From the NCBI GenBank assembly GCA_020740775.1, contig JAHEWK010000002.1:2666001-2730000 (forward strand): DNA of 64,000 nt, in the 5' to 3' direction. A program made the position numbers and the translations under genes. Origin of the DNA: Ilyonectria destructans. Lineage: Eukaryota; Ascomycota; Sordariomycetes; Hypocreales; Nectriaceae. Below are positions 21,634-32,001 of this stretch, in pieces. A model generated the notes under the pieces. It did not search any database and was not told where the DNA came from. It saw nothing but the letters and a program-made list of their open reading frames with translations. Numbering within the stretch: position 1 is the first letter of the stretch; every line of letters starts with the position of its first letter.

Positions 21634-23271
21634 ATGTCACCCGCCTCTATCTCCAACGGCAGTGCGAATACAAGCCCTCCCGACTATGATGCCATCATTG
21701 TCGGCGCTGGATTTGTAGGCTGCCATCTTCTATATCAACTGCGCGCTTCTGGCTTCAACTGTGTTGTGCTCGATGATGGCGCTGATCTGGGTGGAGTGTG
21801 GCACTGGAACTGCTACCCCGGAGCCCGGGTCGATTCGAAAGTACCAATTTACGAGTACTCCAATCCGCGACTTTGGAAAGATTGGACTTGGACGCAAAGA
21901 TACCCCAGTCGCGATGAAATTTGCAACTACTTTGAGCACGTGGAAAACAAACTTCACCTGAAGAAGGACATTGTTTTCAACGCTCGGGTATCTGCGGCGA
22001 CATGGAACGACACGCGCGGCTTGTGGTCGGTTATAGCCACAAGTGGCCATGTTCGGACTGCGAGGTTCTTCCTCCTCTGCACGGGTTTTGCGGCAAAGCC
22101 ATTTATTCCTGATATCAAGGGCATGGACAAGTTTGGCGGCACATTGTGCCACTCGAGCAAATGGCCGCAAGGAGGAATAGACTGTCAGAACAAGAGAATT
22201 GGTGTCGTGGGCAATGGCTCCAGTGGCCTCCAGATCATCCAGGAACTGGGCCCCGTTGCTAAAAGCTTGAGTGTGTTTCAGCGCAGTCCCACTTGTTGTC
22301 TTCCCATGAAGCAGGAGTCATTGTCGGCGGATAGTCAAAGGAAATTGAAATCCACCTATCCTGCGCTCTATGAATATAGGAAGGAGACATATGGGGGCGT
22401 TGATTTCACCTTTCTTTCAGAGTTGGGCGCAAATGCCACTCAGGAGGAACGACACAAGGTCTTTCAGAAGGTCTGGGATAAAGGTGGACTGTCCTTCTGG
22501 CTGGGCACTTACCCCGACGTGTTGAGAGACCCAGTCATCAACCGAGAAGCCTATCAGTTTTGGCGAGAGAAAGTACTTCCGCGCATCAAAGATGACAAGA
22601 AGGCAGAGCTGCTTGCACCAAAGGAGCTTCCCTATTTTTACGGAACAAAGAGAGCAACGCTCGAGCAGAATCTTTACGAGGTGTACAACCAAGACAACGT
22701 TGAGATCGTGGACATCAAGGCCCACCCAATCACCGAGATAACCTCCTCTGGGGTCTACACCTCTGATGGAAATTTTAGAGAACTGGATGTCCTAGTTTTC
22801 GCCACGGGCTTCGATTCCATCACGGGCCCGCTGCTGGCAATTGACATTCACGGGCCAGCTCAATCGCTGCGGGACAAGTGGGCTAAAGGGACTAGCACGA
22901 ACCTGGGCCTGATGACGGCCGGGTTTCCCAATATGATCATCCTGTATGGTCCACATGGCCCTACATCTTTCTGCAACGGCCCGACCTGCGCTGAGATGTA
23001 CGGTGACTGGGTTCTCGATACGCTGGTCCACATGCGTGGCCAAGGGTATACCCGAATTGATACCACCGGAGATGCCGAGAACCAGTGGAAGCAGACCGTC
23101 AATGCTATTGGAAACGCGACACTGATCCCCAGAACAGACTCTGAGTATATGGGAAGCAATATTCCCGGAAAAGTCAGGGAGTGCATCAACTTTCTGGGAG
23201 GGGTCCCTGAATATTCCAAGCGTATCAACGAGGAGATCAAGAATGGGTACCCGGGTTTTATCATGTCTTGA
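21634..23271 (+). CDS. Type I Baeyer-Villiger-type flavin monooxygenase
   Basis: Intronless, 545 residues. FAD loop IIVGAGFVG (residues about 22-29), Baeyer-Villiger fingerprint FGGTLCHSSKWP (about 167-178; F-x-G-x3-H-x3-W-P), second Rossmann loop GVVGNGSSGLQ for NADPH (about 191-200), and the ATGFDSITG motif near residue 390. Length is right for the cyclohexanone/cycloalkanone-type subfamily. Such enzymes insert one oxygen from O2 next to a ketone to give an ester or lactone, using NADPH. The N-terminal 16 residues are polar and carry no targeting signal, so a cytosolic location is inferred. It is divergent from TM2 and surrounded by three dehydrogenases that could make its ketone substrate. 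Plausible pathways are tailoring of a terpenoid/polyketide or ring-opening catabolism; the sequence does not decide. Confidence 0.93.
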   Translation: MSPASISNGSANTSPPDYDAIIVGAGFVGCHLLYQLRASGFNCVVLDDGADLGGVWHWNCYPGARVDSKVPIYEYSNPRLWKDWTWTQRYPSRDEICNYFEHVENKLHLKKDIVFNARVSAATWNDTRGLWSVIATSGHVRTARFFLLCTGFAAKPFIPDIKGMDKFGGTLCHSSKWPQGGIDCQNKRIGVVGNGSSGLQIIQELGPVAKSLSVFQRSPTCCLPMKQESLSADSQRKLKSTYPALYEYRKETYGGVDFTFLSELGANATQEERHKVFQKVWDKGGLSFWLGTYPDVLRDPVINREAYQFWREKVLPRIKDDKKAELLAPKELPYFYGTKRATLEQNLYEVYNQDNVEIVDIKAHPITEITSSGVYTSDGNFRELDVLVFATGFDSITGPLLAIDIHGPAQSLRDKWAKGTSTNLGLMTAGFPNMIILYGPHGPTSFCNGPTCAEMYGDWVLDTLVHMRGQGYTRIDTTGDAENQWKQTVNAIGNATLIPRTDSEYMGSNIPGKVRECINFLGGVPEYSKRINEEIKNGYPGFIMS

Positions 23272-23722
23272 TCAGGCTTTTAAGTGTTATTATATTCTTT
23301 CTCCCTGTATTTCTGCTTAGTTGATGTGTGTTTGAATTGAGATTCCATATGTGTCGCCACCTACTTAAGCCGTCTCCCAAAACAACTCAAGGTGTCTTCC
23401 TTGACCATTGAACGAGCGGTAAATTGACACAACCTAGGTGCTCATTAAAGTCCTATTATCGAAACCTACGTAAACTCGTCTTTGGAAATATGCCGGTAAC
23501 TCCTGGCGACGAGGCCCCAAACATGATAGTTCCGAAAACCCCGTTCCACGTACAAAGGACTACATAGATTTTATCTTATAGCACGGTATTGCAGAATTTA
23601 ACCACCAAGGACATACTACTAACAAGGTGGAGTGCAAATTGTAGGGGTGGTGGGACGTAATAGCAAGACAGAATAAAATTTATTTGAATGCCACCTGTAT
23701 ACTCTAGTAAATTTGGTAGCCA

Positions 23723-24737
23723 TTATGGGCTTTCAGGTAAAGCTTGAGCAGAATATTGGGCGTATGATCTTGAACCTTCCTTATTCTTTCGCTTCAGGTG
23801 CTCTTTGATAGGCAAACGGGGGTCGTCGTAGTCCACGATTAGTCCTGAGATTTCGCGGTCACCGCGAATAAGCACTTGCGCATACGCGTTTCCAGCAACT
23901 TCTGGCGTAATCATATCGATCTTTGAAACAAAATCTTCATAGTGTCGGATATCGTTGGCGGTCCAACCCTCATCTGCGCGAAAGAAGTTCAATTAGTACG
24001 CTCCATAGCAAAGAGCGGGGATGGAAATGTTGCACATACACTTTCCAGCACGTAAATTTTCGATCATCTTTGTGTCACACAAACCCGGGGAGATGCCGAC
24101 TGCCGAAATATCGGGTTCCTCAAGATGCAGCTGCTTTATCATGAAAACAACAGCGGCCTTGGACATGCCATAGAAGCCCCATCCAGAAAAGAGTGCATCG
24201 GCTCCAGCCCCGGAGGTGGCAGCAACAACACGCCCCTTGGTCTTGCGCAGTTCAGGAATAGTGTAGTGCAGCTACAGTATATCAATATTCCGGATTCACC
24301 GACGGGATGCAGAGATGAGAGGCGACTCACGGTATTCAAATGAGAGAGGACGTTGATGTTAATGGCCTTTTGCCATGCATCTATGGGAGAATTCTCAAGC
24401 CGATAGCATGGCCCGAAAACACCTGCAATCAAGGCAAGTCCCGTGAGCTTGCCAAAGTGCTTGACGGCTAATTCAACGCATCGTTGGGAGGTTGTAGGCT
24501 ATGGATATAATCAGAAAACTGGATAAGGAGCGCTGGCAGAAGGTGACGAACATCAACAATGTCACCGATGACAGTGATCAATTTGTCCCCATACACAGCT
24601 TTCTGCTGTTTTAAGGAACCTTCAACAACATCAGTAGCTACCACATTGGCATTGTGCTTCTCAATGAGATTGCGGACGATCTGGTTGCCAATGCCCCCTG
24701 CGGCTCCAGTGACGACTATCACGTGGGATGCAGACAT
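23723..24737 (-). CDS. Short-chain dehydrogenase/reductase (SDR3), yeast Irc24/benzil-reductase type
   Basis: Exons 24737-24552, 24498-24331, 24271-24040 and 23973-23723; introns 53, 59 and 66 bp; 837 nt, 278 residues. It has TGAAGGIG at the nucleotide loop, ATDVVEGSL after beta-2, GDIVDPTTSQRCVELAVKHFG, LIAGVFGPC where NAG is usual, catalytic Ser in AATSGAG, YGMSK (Tyr-x3-Lys) and SPGLCDTKM. The C-terminal block (YEGWTANDIRHYEDF, then ISGLIVDYDDPRL) follows the layout of yeast Irc24 and related dicarbonyl reductases. It is not a close relative of SDR1/SDR2: motifs and intron positions differ. It closes the core cluster. A role as a ketone reductase is inferred. Confidence 0.92.
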
Positions 24738-24908
24738 GGTGGTTACGTTGGACTTCGAAGTGAGATCGGAAGATAGGTAGAAAGGTTTAACTAGATTGAA
24801 AGGTAGAGGTAGCGCGAATTACTTAGCGGGGAGACGCAATCTATTTCTTAATATTGCCCTTTTACCAGTCCCATATGTGCATGAGAGACCGGCTTGAGTG
24901 ACTGTTGT

Positions 24909-25200
24909 ACCCCACAGCAGAACCCTCCCTCCCCCAAATTTGATCCGCACCCCGAAGCCGCACAATATTTTTGAACACCCCCTGCGGCCTGTCTGCTCCT
25001 GTATCTTCGTTCCAATTGCCAATGCAATATCAAATCAACTGCGTTTTTCTTTTTATTTCCTTTGCTGATTTTCTTTTTAATTCACATCGCTTTTTGATAT
25101 CTTATTCATAAGTCATCAGACTTTAGGGGTGGACGGACGATGGGGGTGGTTCACAACATCCCTTCCATCTACCCCATCGGCAAAGACCGAGGATTGGGGT
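24909..25200. promoter_or_regulatory. ACCCCA/TGGGGT sites between SDR3 and the 25.3-kb gene
   Basis: ACCCCA is at 24909-24914 (172 bp before the SDR3 ATG) and 25171-25176, and TGGGGT at 25195-25200 within ATTGGGGTGG (101 bp before the next ATG). A short GCCGAG/ACCGAA/CCCGAA hexamer run follows at 25211-25230. The interval separates divergent genes and could serve both. Confidence 0.42.
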
Positions 25201-25300
25201 GGACACTGATGCCGAGACCGAACCCGAACCTGATATCCCCGCTCTCCTCTTGGAGAACGACATCAGACTCATACTCCGTGTGAGGTTCCTTTGACAGTTT

Positions 25301-26189
25301 ATGCATCCTCCGATCGCAATGCTCGTCACAAACCGACTCATGGAACATATGACGGGGTGCAAAGTGCAGGCAAGGCCTCTGAACAAAGTTTACTTGGAGA
25401 TTCGTATGCAGAATGGTTGCAGTGATCAATTCATACCCAGCATGTGGATTCTGAGCCCACCCCTGACTAACTCAATGTATGCGTCCCTTAGGCCTCTGGA
25501 TAAAGAACAAATTCGATCTCGAGGGAGTAGATTTAGTAAACTGCTCTGTCATTGATTTCGGGCAAGGTCAAGGAGGGGAGATGAACCATCGGTGCTCCGC
25601 GCGCCGCAAACTCTACGAACAAATTGCCCGGTATGCTCCCGGGTTGGTTCAAGGCCATGATTTCAGTTGGTTCCGGACCTTGAACCAGACCGATAACCTG
25701 AACCGAACTTGCTTGTTCCAGGGATGTCAGCTTGATCTTTGTCTTCTCCCAGTCACGCCTCCTGAGTTCGGGCTTTGCTTCTCTAGGACATCGTTCATCA
25801 AAGAGCGGGAACGACTTGACATAGATACCCTGCTGAACACGGATGGATCAGGGGATTGGACAGAATGGACTCGTCGTGATCCATCAGACACAGATCGGCT
25901 GAGGGTCAATAAGCGAGGGCGCGAAGTGTTGTACTTTGTCCGTCCTCCTACTACGATCATAGACCTGACTATCGAAGACTTGAGGTCTGAGATATGTCAC
26001 AGTCTCAAAATAGATGACCCCAAAAGTTTCTCTTTGGCTTCGGGCCCTTTCTTCTGGGGCCCAGACTTTAAAGATGATGGAACGGGGCTCTTCTCGAATT
26101 ATTTCGGTGCAGACATTCTTACCGACTCGAGACACATGAAGACTCTCAGAGGCGCTGCCCTTATCGACGTGGTTGAGAACCTGAACTAG
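25301..26189 (+). CDS. Hypothetical protein, 266 residues, two exons
   Basis: Exons 25301-25403 and 25492-26189 with an 88-bp intron (donor GTATGC, branch GACTAAC, acceptor TTAG). The splice joins KVYLEIR to LWIKNKFDLEGVDL and gives 801 nt in frame. Notable segments are NHRCSARRKLYEQIARYAPG, HDFSWFRTLNQ, NRTCLFQ, QLDLCLLPVTPPEFGLCFSR, VLYFVRPPTTI and ASGPFFWGPDF. There is no signal peptide, membrane segment or known catalytic motif, and I do not recognise the family. Clean splicing and a protein-like composition argue for a real gene. It is divergent from SDR3 and convergent with the DUF3237 gene, so it may belong to the cluster; that is position only. Confidence 0.65.
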
Positions 26190-26554
26190 TGTTATGGTGT
26201 AGGACGAGAAAGCGATACGTAGTGTACAAATCAAGTCCGAACAAGATACTATAGGATTAGGGAAACCGCTTGTCAGTGATGGCCTCATAAATGTCTCCCT
26301 ACGCTCACGGTATTGCCATTCACCACGTAGAGTTACTTAACCCTTGTAGCTTCGTTTGAACTAACATCAGTAGCAATAGGCAAGCACATGCCTTTACTCG
26401 TGCAATGTGCCAAAGGCACGTGAAAACCAGGGCTGAAACGTCTACGGACATGCCTGTGGCATGACGGTGCTTTATTCACCGCCTTTTCCAAGTCACTTAT
26501 GTGATTTGGTCATTCTAATTGATTAATACCAAAAAAGTAATTGTATCACACAGA

Positions 26555-27092
26555 CTAGCCGACCTTGAAGATCTGATAGGAGATCTGACCAGCGCCGCCT
26601 TCGCCACACTTCGCCTTCCCCACAGCAAGAAATACAGCATCATTGACCCATCCAAACTGCTCGCTGCGACTCGAAATTGTAGGGCTAACGTAAAGGTATT
26701 CGTCTCCAAAATCGAAACCGGTCCCAGGAGTACCTGAAAATACTTTGGTCGTTCCTGGCGTAATTGTGAATTTCCCGAGATAGTGCATATCCAGGTTAAT
26801 ACCTCCAAGACCATTTGAACTGAGTCTCGCGTCTACCGTTGCAGTTGTTTTGCGGGCACCGAGAATCATCCAGTCACTTATCGAACTGATCTCTAGCCTG
26901 GTTGATTTATCGACAGTTTCGACGTAGCCGCTTTCTCCTGTAACTCAGTTAGCATGGTACTAGCAGCTATGACAATAAAGACTGACCATTGATAACAGTC
27001 AAGGAAGAAAATTCATTTCCTGGACCCATGCCTGTAGGAAAAGACACAGAGACAACGACATTGAAGACATGAGTTAACTTCGGTGCTGACAT
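26555..27092 (-). CDS. DUF3237-family protein, 162 residues
   Basis: Exons 27092-26987 and 26937-26555 (49-bp intron); 489 nt. The start MSAPKLTHVFNVVVSVSF, then GPGNEFSSLTV, SDWMILGARKTTATVDAR, LDMHYLGKFTITPGT, FDFGDEYLYVSPTISSRSEQFGWVNDAVFLAVGK and the end ISYQIFKVG fit the single-domain beta-barrel family DUF3237 (UPF0311) in content and length. The usual Gly-Gly-Asp-Trp turn is here SDW. Its function is not established; family members often sit beside monooxygenase and dehydrogenase genes, which fits the neighbourhood. It is convergent with the 25.3-kb gene and may be the outer edge of the cluster. Confidence 0.8.
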
Positions 27093-27274
27093 GATGTGGG
27101 TTGGCGAAGGGACAATGTTTAAGCGAATATAATGTTGAAGTCGTTATAGAATTTGTTGTAATAGTCTCTCTTAATCAAGAAACTATGGAGATTTAAGTCT
27201 TTAGATGGGCTCTTTCAACCAATGGCACATTTGAAGCATCGGGTGTTTTCATATTGCACGTCTGTTCTCATTCT

Positions 27275-27365
27275 TGAACCCGAACCCGAATCCGAACTCG
27301 AATTTCAAACCCCAAACCCCAAACCCCAAACCCCAAACCCCAAACCCTAAATCCCAAACCCCAAA
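27275..27365 (+). repeat. CCGAAC hexamers followed by a CCCCAAA heptamer array
   Basis: GAACCC/GAATCC/GAACTC hexamers (27275-27303) run into seven or eight CCCCAAA-type units (27307-27365, with one CCCTAAA and one TCCCAAA variant). The heptamer resembles degenerate telomere-like sequence but is not the fungal TTAGGG repeat. It lies upstream of the DUF3237 gene, pointing away from it. Confidence 0.75.
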
Positions 27366-28720
27366 ACACAGGTCACAACCGACAAACCACATAGCACGAG
27401 CTTCAGGCCCCCAAACTGTCCGTCAAACATGTGCCCCAACGGGTTAGATTTATCCAAGTTCAACCCGTACCCCTATTTAAGCCTCCTCGTGGGGTTTTAT
27501 TCAATGAGGTTTGGAGACTACTGAAGGATTATGCAGTTTCAGTGATATTTTGTTTCTTTCGTCTCTGTCAATCTTACATTCTAGGTGGAATTCGTTCTCC
27601 CTCGATCTCGGACCTCATCCAACATGCCCTTCACGCGCAGTGCCTCTGTTAGTGATATCGCGTCCCTGACTTAAAGTTACTCTTCCTAAGAGAAAGCCGT
27701 TTCAACTTTGTAAGCACATGTTCTTTTTTCGGAAATCTGATCCGCTATATGCGTATTCGGCGAAGCAATACTCATAAACGTAACAAAGTCATGTAGAACC
27801 TGATGTACGTGCCCTAGAACTTGCTCACCTTAAGCCAAGTTATTCAGTCTCTAACTTACGTGGAAAAACTAAGTCTACATCGCTTTCATAGCAAACATTC
27901 GCTATTCATACTATATTGCTGAGTCTAACCTTAGGTGGAATACTGCTGCTAATACTAACTATAAGGCCGACCTTAAAAATGGAAATATACGCACTATCTG
28001 GGCCGTAAAGTCTGCAGCTATATTATTGCCGATCTTCCCTTTCAGTAAGCAGGCTATAACGATATTATACTTGCCGATAGATCCCAAAATGTATATATTG
28101 GGGTTATTTGACAGTTTCAGGAGATTAATATATCTTTAATTAAGTATAGCTATTACTGCAGTCTTCTCTTTAGATAGAGTATAAAACTATTCTATAGTAT
28201 ATTTATTATAATTTCTAGTTTTAGTAGTTATCTGTACAGCTATTATAAAGGGATTAGCTAGATCTTCAAGAGGATAAATACAGACTTAGAAGTTAATTAA
28301 TAGCTTTTAGTTCTATTTAATATAGATTTCTTACAGTAACTTAATAGCTGCTAATTCAATAAAGACATTAAATACTCTATATCTTCTAAAGGGAAAGAGT
28401 TATTAAATTACCTATAGGAAAGTAGTTAACATAAGGATCTAGAAGAAACTGGCTAAGCGGATATTAAGTATTCAGCCTTAGGCAGAAGGTATCTTAGGCA
28501 GCTATAGGCAGCAATACAGCTGCAGCCCTGCGTTTATATTAACCTCCTATATATTGCTTCCAATAGAGTATACATCTGTATATATATATCTACAGCTAAC
28601 TAATCTACCTCTTATTAGGCTCCTAACTTTACAGCTACAGTATATTTCTAACGTAAAATCAATCAGCTAGCAGCATAAAGAGCAAGAAATTAATAAAATA
28701 TTTTAGGTGCATTCTATTCA
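27366..28720. other. Promoter-like stub followed by AT-rich relic
   Basis: 27420-27660 looks like a promoter and a first short frame (CCCTATTTAAGCC near 27470; ATG at 27624 giving MPFTRSASVSDIASLT then a stop). From about 27660 the composition becomes AT-rich with many stops in all frames, as in RIPped repeats, until about 28720. This could be a gene whose body was displaced by a now-decayed element. There is no recoverable product. Confidence 0.35.
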
Positions 28721-29188
28721 ATCCAGTGCGGCAGACCCAGTAGTATACGTGGCCCCGGGAATAAAATAATAACCATTTCCTTATCGAGTCCTTAACGGCC
28801 TCTGATACGTCGATCTCGCGCGGTATCGAACGCTTCTCGAAACAGAGGGAACGGGAGAGTAACGGATTCAGGTATCTGACCACAGGACTGTTCGTTATGG
28901 CTGGCAAGCCGAGCTAACAAAGCGCGCGCGGTGGCCTCATTCTCTTCGCTCCCCAAGGACCACGGCGCCGACGTGCCTCAACCCGACCCGAGCGCCTGGG
29001 CTTGCTCTTTCACGCAGTCTCGAGGCTGAACGTGGCGCTAGCACCGAAGGTTGCTGCGCCGCTATCCGCCCCGTGAATCTACGCCTCGGGTCGAACGAAT
29101 GTCTTCGTAACGTGGCTTGCAGCATTAGGTACCAGGGCGGGGGACTGTGGAAATTTTTTCTCCTTAAAAAAAAACACGATGCGCCGAA

Positions 29189-31426
29189 ATGCGTCATATC
29201 TCGACTTCGTCTGATGACGCTGAACAAAACATGAAACAACCGTACGACAATGAGGATCCAATTATCCGTCCCTCAAAGCGGGTTAAAGAAGGGTGTTCCA
29301 CTCTTCAAGAGACAGCGGATCGTCAGAACCCCGAAGAAGCCGAGCATGCCAATCAGCAAATAATGGCGAGTATCTGCCAGGATTGCCGACAGCTTGACCT
29401 TACAGCCGCGACCACGCGAGATGGCATAAATGTCGGCACCCGCTTCAGGAGGCCACCAGCGAACGAGTGCGCTCTTTGCGACATGCTACGACTGGCGCGG
29501 AAGCTGATGGTGGAGGCCCTTCTAAGTCGAGACCAGAGTGATGCCATTACAATATTTAGGTTCACGGGAATTTCCCGTACAATCATCAAGAACTACGACG
29601 GCGATGATGGTGATGTCCTCATCGGACTCTCGATGTTGTCCAACGGTGTCCTCTTTCGTCGATCTGGGAAGATCCCGCCGGTATTCAGCAGCAGTCCGAA
29701 TTGCTTAGCGGTGGTTCCGGCGTCAGAACAAGGCTGCCCATGGCGGGCCATCTTCAACGAGGCTTGCGGGTACCCAATAGTTTCGGACAACCAGGAGATA
29801 CCCAGGATGTTCATTCCCCAGGCAGTTCCAAGGCATTTCGACGCCTCCTCCGTTAGGAAGTGGATCGATTTCTGTTGCGCGCACCACACCAAATTGTGTG
29901 TAACAACAGGGGAGAGATGCCCCAACTTGCAGCTCATCGATACGAGCAGCGAAAGTCTCCGAGTCGTTGCAGCACCACGCAATGCCGAGTATGTCGCCTT
30001 GAGCTGGGTCTGGGGTCCGCAGAGCGCCGCACAAGCCGGATGCGAACTCGGGACGGATGGGGCCCGAAAGTTGCCTTCGACCTTGTCGCTCCTCATGAGC
30101 GATACTCTGTCGGTCACGAAAGCCCTTGGCTACAAATATCTATGGGTTGACAAGTTCTGTATCGACCAAACCAACGAGAATGTCAAGCTTGAGCAGATAC
30201 GCCACATGGACTCGGTCTACGAATGCGCAGAACTCACCATCATCGCTGCCGCTGGTGCCGACGGCTCCTATGGCCTTCCCGGGGTGAGCTCTCGGCCAAG
30301 GAAGCAACAGCCAATGGCGTTTTCGGGTCGCTATCAGATCACATGGAGCACGGCAGATCCAAGGGAGGCCATCCGCAGTTCGACTTGGTCCACCAGGGGC
30401 TGGACCTTTCAAGAAGCCGTGCTAAGTCGCCGCCGGCTCGCCTTCACCGACGAACAGGTATACTTCGAGTGCAACGCGATGAATTGCTTCGAAAGTATTG
30501 CCACGCCACTGGAGCTGATCCACGTCAAAAACAAGTCCAAGATGCTGGACTGCATGCGATCAGGCATGTTCGGGCGAAACGAGAAGCTGCAGTTCGGAAG
30601 GAATGTCAAACACAAGCTCCATGCCCCCAGCTTGTTCCTGCAATACGTCATGTATATTGAGGAATACTCGGGGCGGGAGCTGACGAAAGAGCAAGATTCT
30701 CTCAACGCCTTTCAGGGGATTTTGCAACACTTCTCAAAGTATGCGGTGGAGGGCGGGAGAGCCAAGTTTTACCATGTGTGTGGCATACCGTACCTCCACG
30801 CCCCTCACCGGCACCTGGATATCAATTTGTCGTATTTCATTGATGGTCTGGCCTGGAGCCATCTGGGAGACAAGACGCCTCGGCAAAGAACAGGTTTTCC
30901 GTCCTGGTCCTGGGCAGGATGGTCTGGGAGAGTCGAGTACCTACACAGGGTTGAAAAGCCTTACTCGAAACCAAACTCTTACTTCACGCCGCTTATTACG
31001 GACGTATCTATTCACCATAGCCAAGGCAAACACCAATTTGATTTTCCCTTGTCGTCATGGAAAACGGCTGAGTCACCAACTCCTGGCGAAGCCGTCAAGC
31101 TCGCTTTTAGGGCTAAGAAGGTACCAAGGCAGTCTTACCAACTGGAATCCAACATGTTCGGCAATTGGAAAGTTGATGGCGGCGGCGCGATCCTGTACTG
31201 GTCTCTTGGGAAGGCAAACGAATCAGAGATTCATTCTCAGCTCGTCGAAGGGAAGAGTCTGATTTCAGTTCCACTTGGCAATCTCGGCCCTTACGGATTC
31301 CATTTCATTTTGGTTCTTTGCAGAAACTTGGACGATGGAACCTGGTCACGGGTTGGGCTATTCGTCCGAAAATCGTTTGCAGCCATGTCATTGGAGCCAG
31401 AGCAAGAGTATTTTGTCATCGTATAA
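29189..31426 (+). CDS. HET-domain (heterokaryon incompatibility-type) protein
   Basis: A single exon of 745 residues. The N-terminus has a Cys-rich stretch (ICQDCRQ, ECALCDMLRLAR) common in HET proteins. The HET domain spans about residues 265-430, with YVALSWVWG, ALGYKYLWVDKFCIDQTN, MDSVYECAELTIIAAAG, GLPGVSSRPR and STRGWTFQEAVLSRRRLAFTDEQVYFEC. The C-terminal half has the usual FPSWSWAGW block. HET domains are TIR-like and trigger cell death or growth arrest on non-self recognition in filamentous fungi; a fused sensor is not visible here. The frame is intact, with no RIP stops, although AT-rich relics lie upstream. Neighbours are a decayed NACHT gene and a G-alpha fusion gene, which suggests an allorecognition or immunity island. 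Activity is inferred from the family. Confidence 0.92.
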   Translation: MRHISTSSDDAEQNMKQPYDNEDPIIRPSKRVKEGCSTLQETADRQNPEEAEHANQQIMASICQDCRQLDLTAATTRDGINVGTRFRRPPANECALCDMLRLARKLMVEALLSRDQSDAITIFRFTGISRTIIKNYDGDDGDVLIGLSMLSNGVLFRRSGKIPPVFSSSPNCLAVVPASEQGCPWRAIFNEACGYPIVSDNQEIPRMFIPQAVPRHFDASSVRKWIDFCCAHHTKLCVTTGERCPNLQLIDTSSESLRVVAAPRNAEYVALSWVWGPQSAAQAGCELGTDGARKLPSTLSLLMSDTLSVTKALGYKYLWVDKFCIDQTNENVKLEQIRHMDSVYECAELTIIAAAGADGSYGLPGVSSRPRKQQPMAFSGRYQITWSTADPREAIRSSTWSTRGWTFQEAVLSRRRLAFTDEQVYFECNAMNCFESIATPLELIHVKNKSKMLDCMRSGMFGRNEKLQFGRNVKHKLHAPSLFLQYVMYIEEYSGRELTKEQDSLNAFQGILQHFSKYAVEGGRAKFYHVCGIPYLHAPHRHLDINLSYFIDGLAWSHLGDKTPRQRTGFPSWSWAGWSGRVEYLHRVEKPYSKPNSYFTPLITDVSIHHSQGKHQFDFPLSSWKTAESPTPGEAVKLAFRAKKVPRQSYQLESNMFGNWKVDGGGAILYWSLGKANESEIHSQLVEGKSLISVPLGNLGPYGFHFILVLCRNLDDGTWSRVGLFVRKSFAAMSLEPEQEYFVIV

Positions 31427-32001
31427 ATTCCACCGATCTCAGCCCAATGACGGCATCCATATAGTTATAGAGGAAAGTATCGATGCGGCCGGCAGCGTCT
31501 GAGTCGCAGCTTAGAGTTCTGCCAGGGAGACAGAAGTTTCTTCGTGCATTTCGCAATGATTAGTCCGGCACAGTACATCTCTATTTTGGGAGAGAGGGAG
31601 CGACTGATAGTGCACAAGACTCTGTTCTGGAGGCGCTTGCTTCCGGCGATATCCGCGGTTAGCGGTCTCCTAGCGCTGCTGTGGGGCATAGCGCGTCTTG
31701 GACGCATTGGGTTGCTCACTACTCCGTGGGCGGCTGGAGTGTGTGACACGCGTAGGACGATCGTCAAGACCAGTCCCGGATTAGGGGGCAAGGGGCGGCG
31801 CTGAAGCTGTGGCTGACCCTCCTGACTGTGGGACAGCCGGAGCGGGCGCTGGGCTTGCTTCGGCCGCAGGGATTGACAGGTAGAGGCAAGATTTTCGGCT
31901 CGGAATCCGTGGCCATGTTATTCTATCTTGGGTAATCGATAGCCATGAAGAGCGGCCTAATGTTTACTACCTAAGGAAGACTTGGATTGAAGAAGGCTTG
32001 A
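31427..32001. other. Intergenic, no supported gene
   Basis: Short overlapping frames only. One plus frame (31544-31804) has a hydrophobic stretch (LLPAISAVSGLLALLW) but no other support. Confidence 0.4.

Noticed and set aside
27307..27365. CCCCAAA array as a telomere
   Set aside because: The unit is not TTAGGG, there are only about eight imperfect units, and genes continue on both sides.
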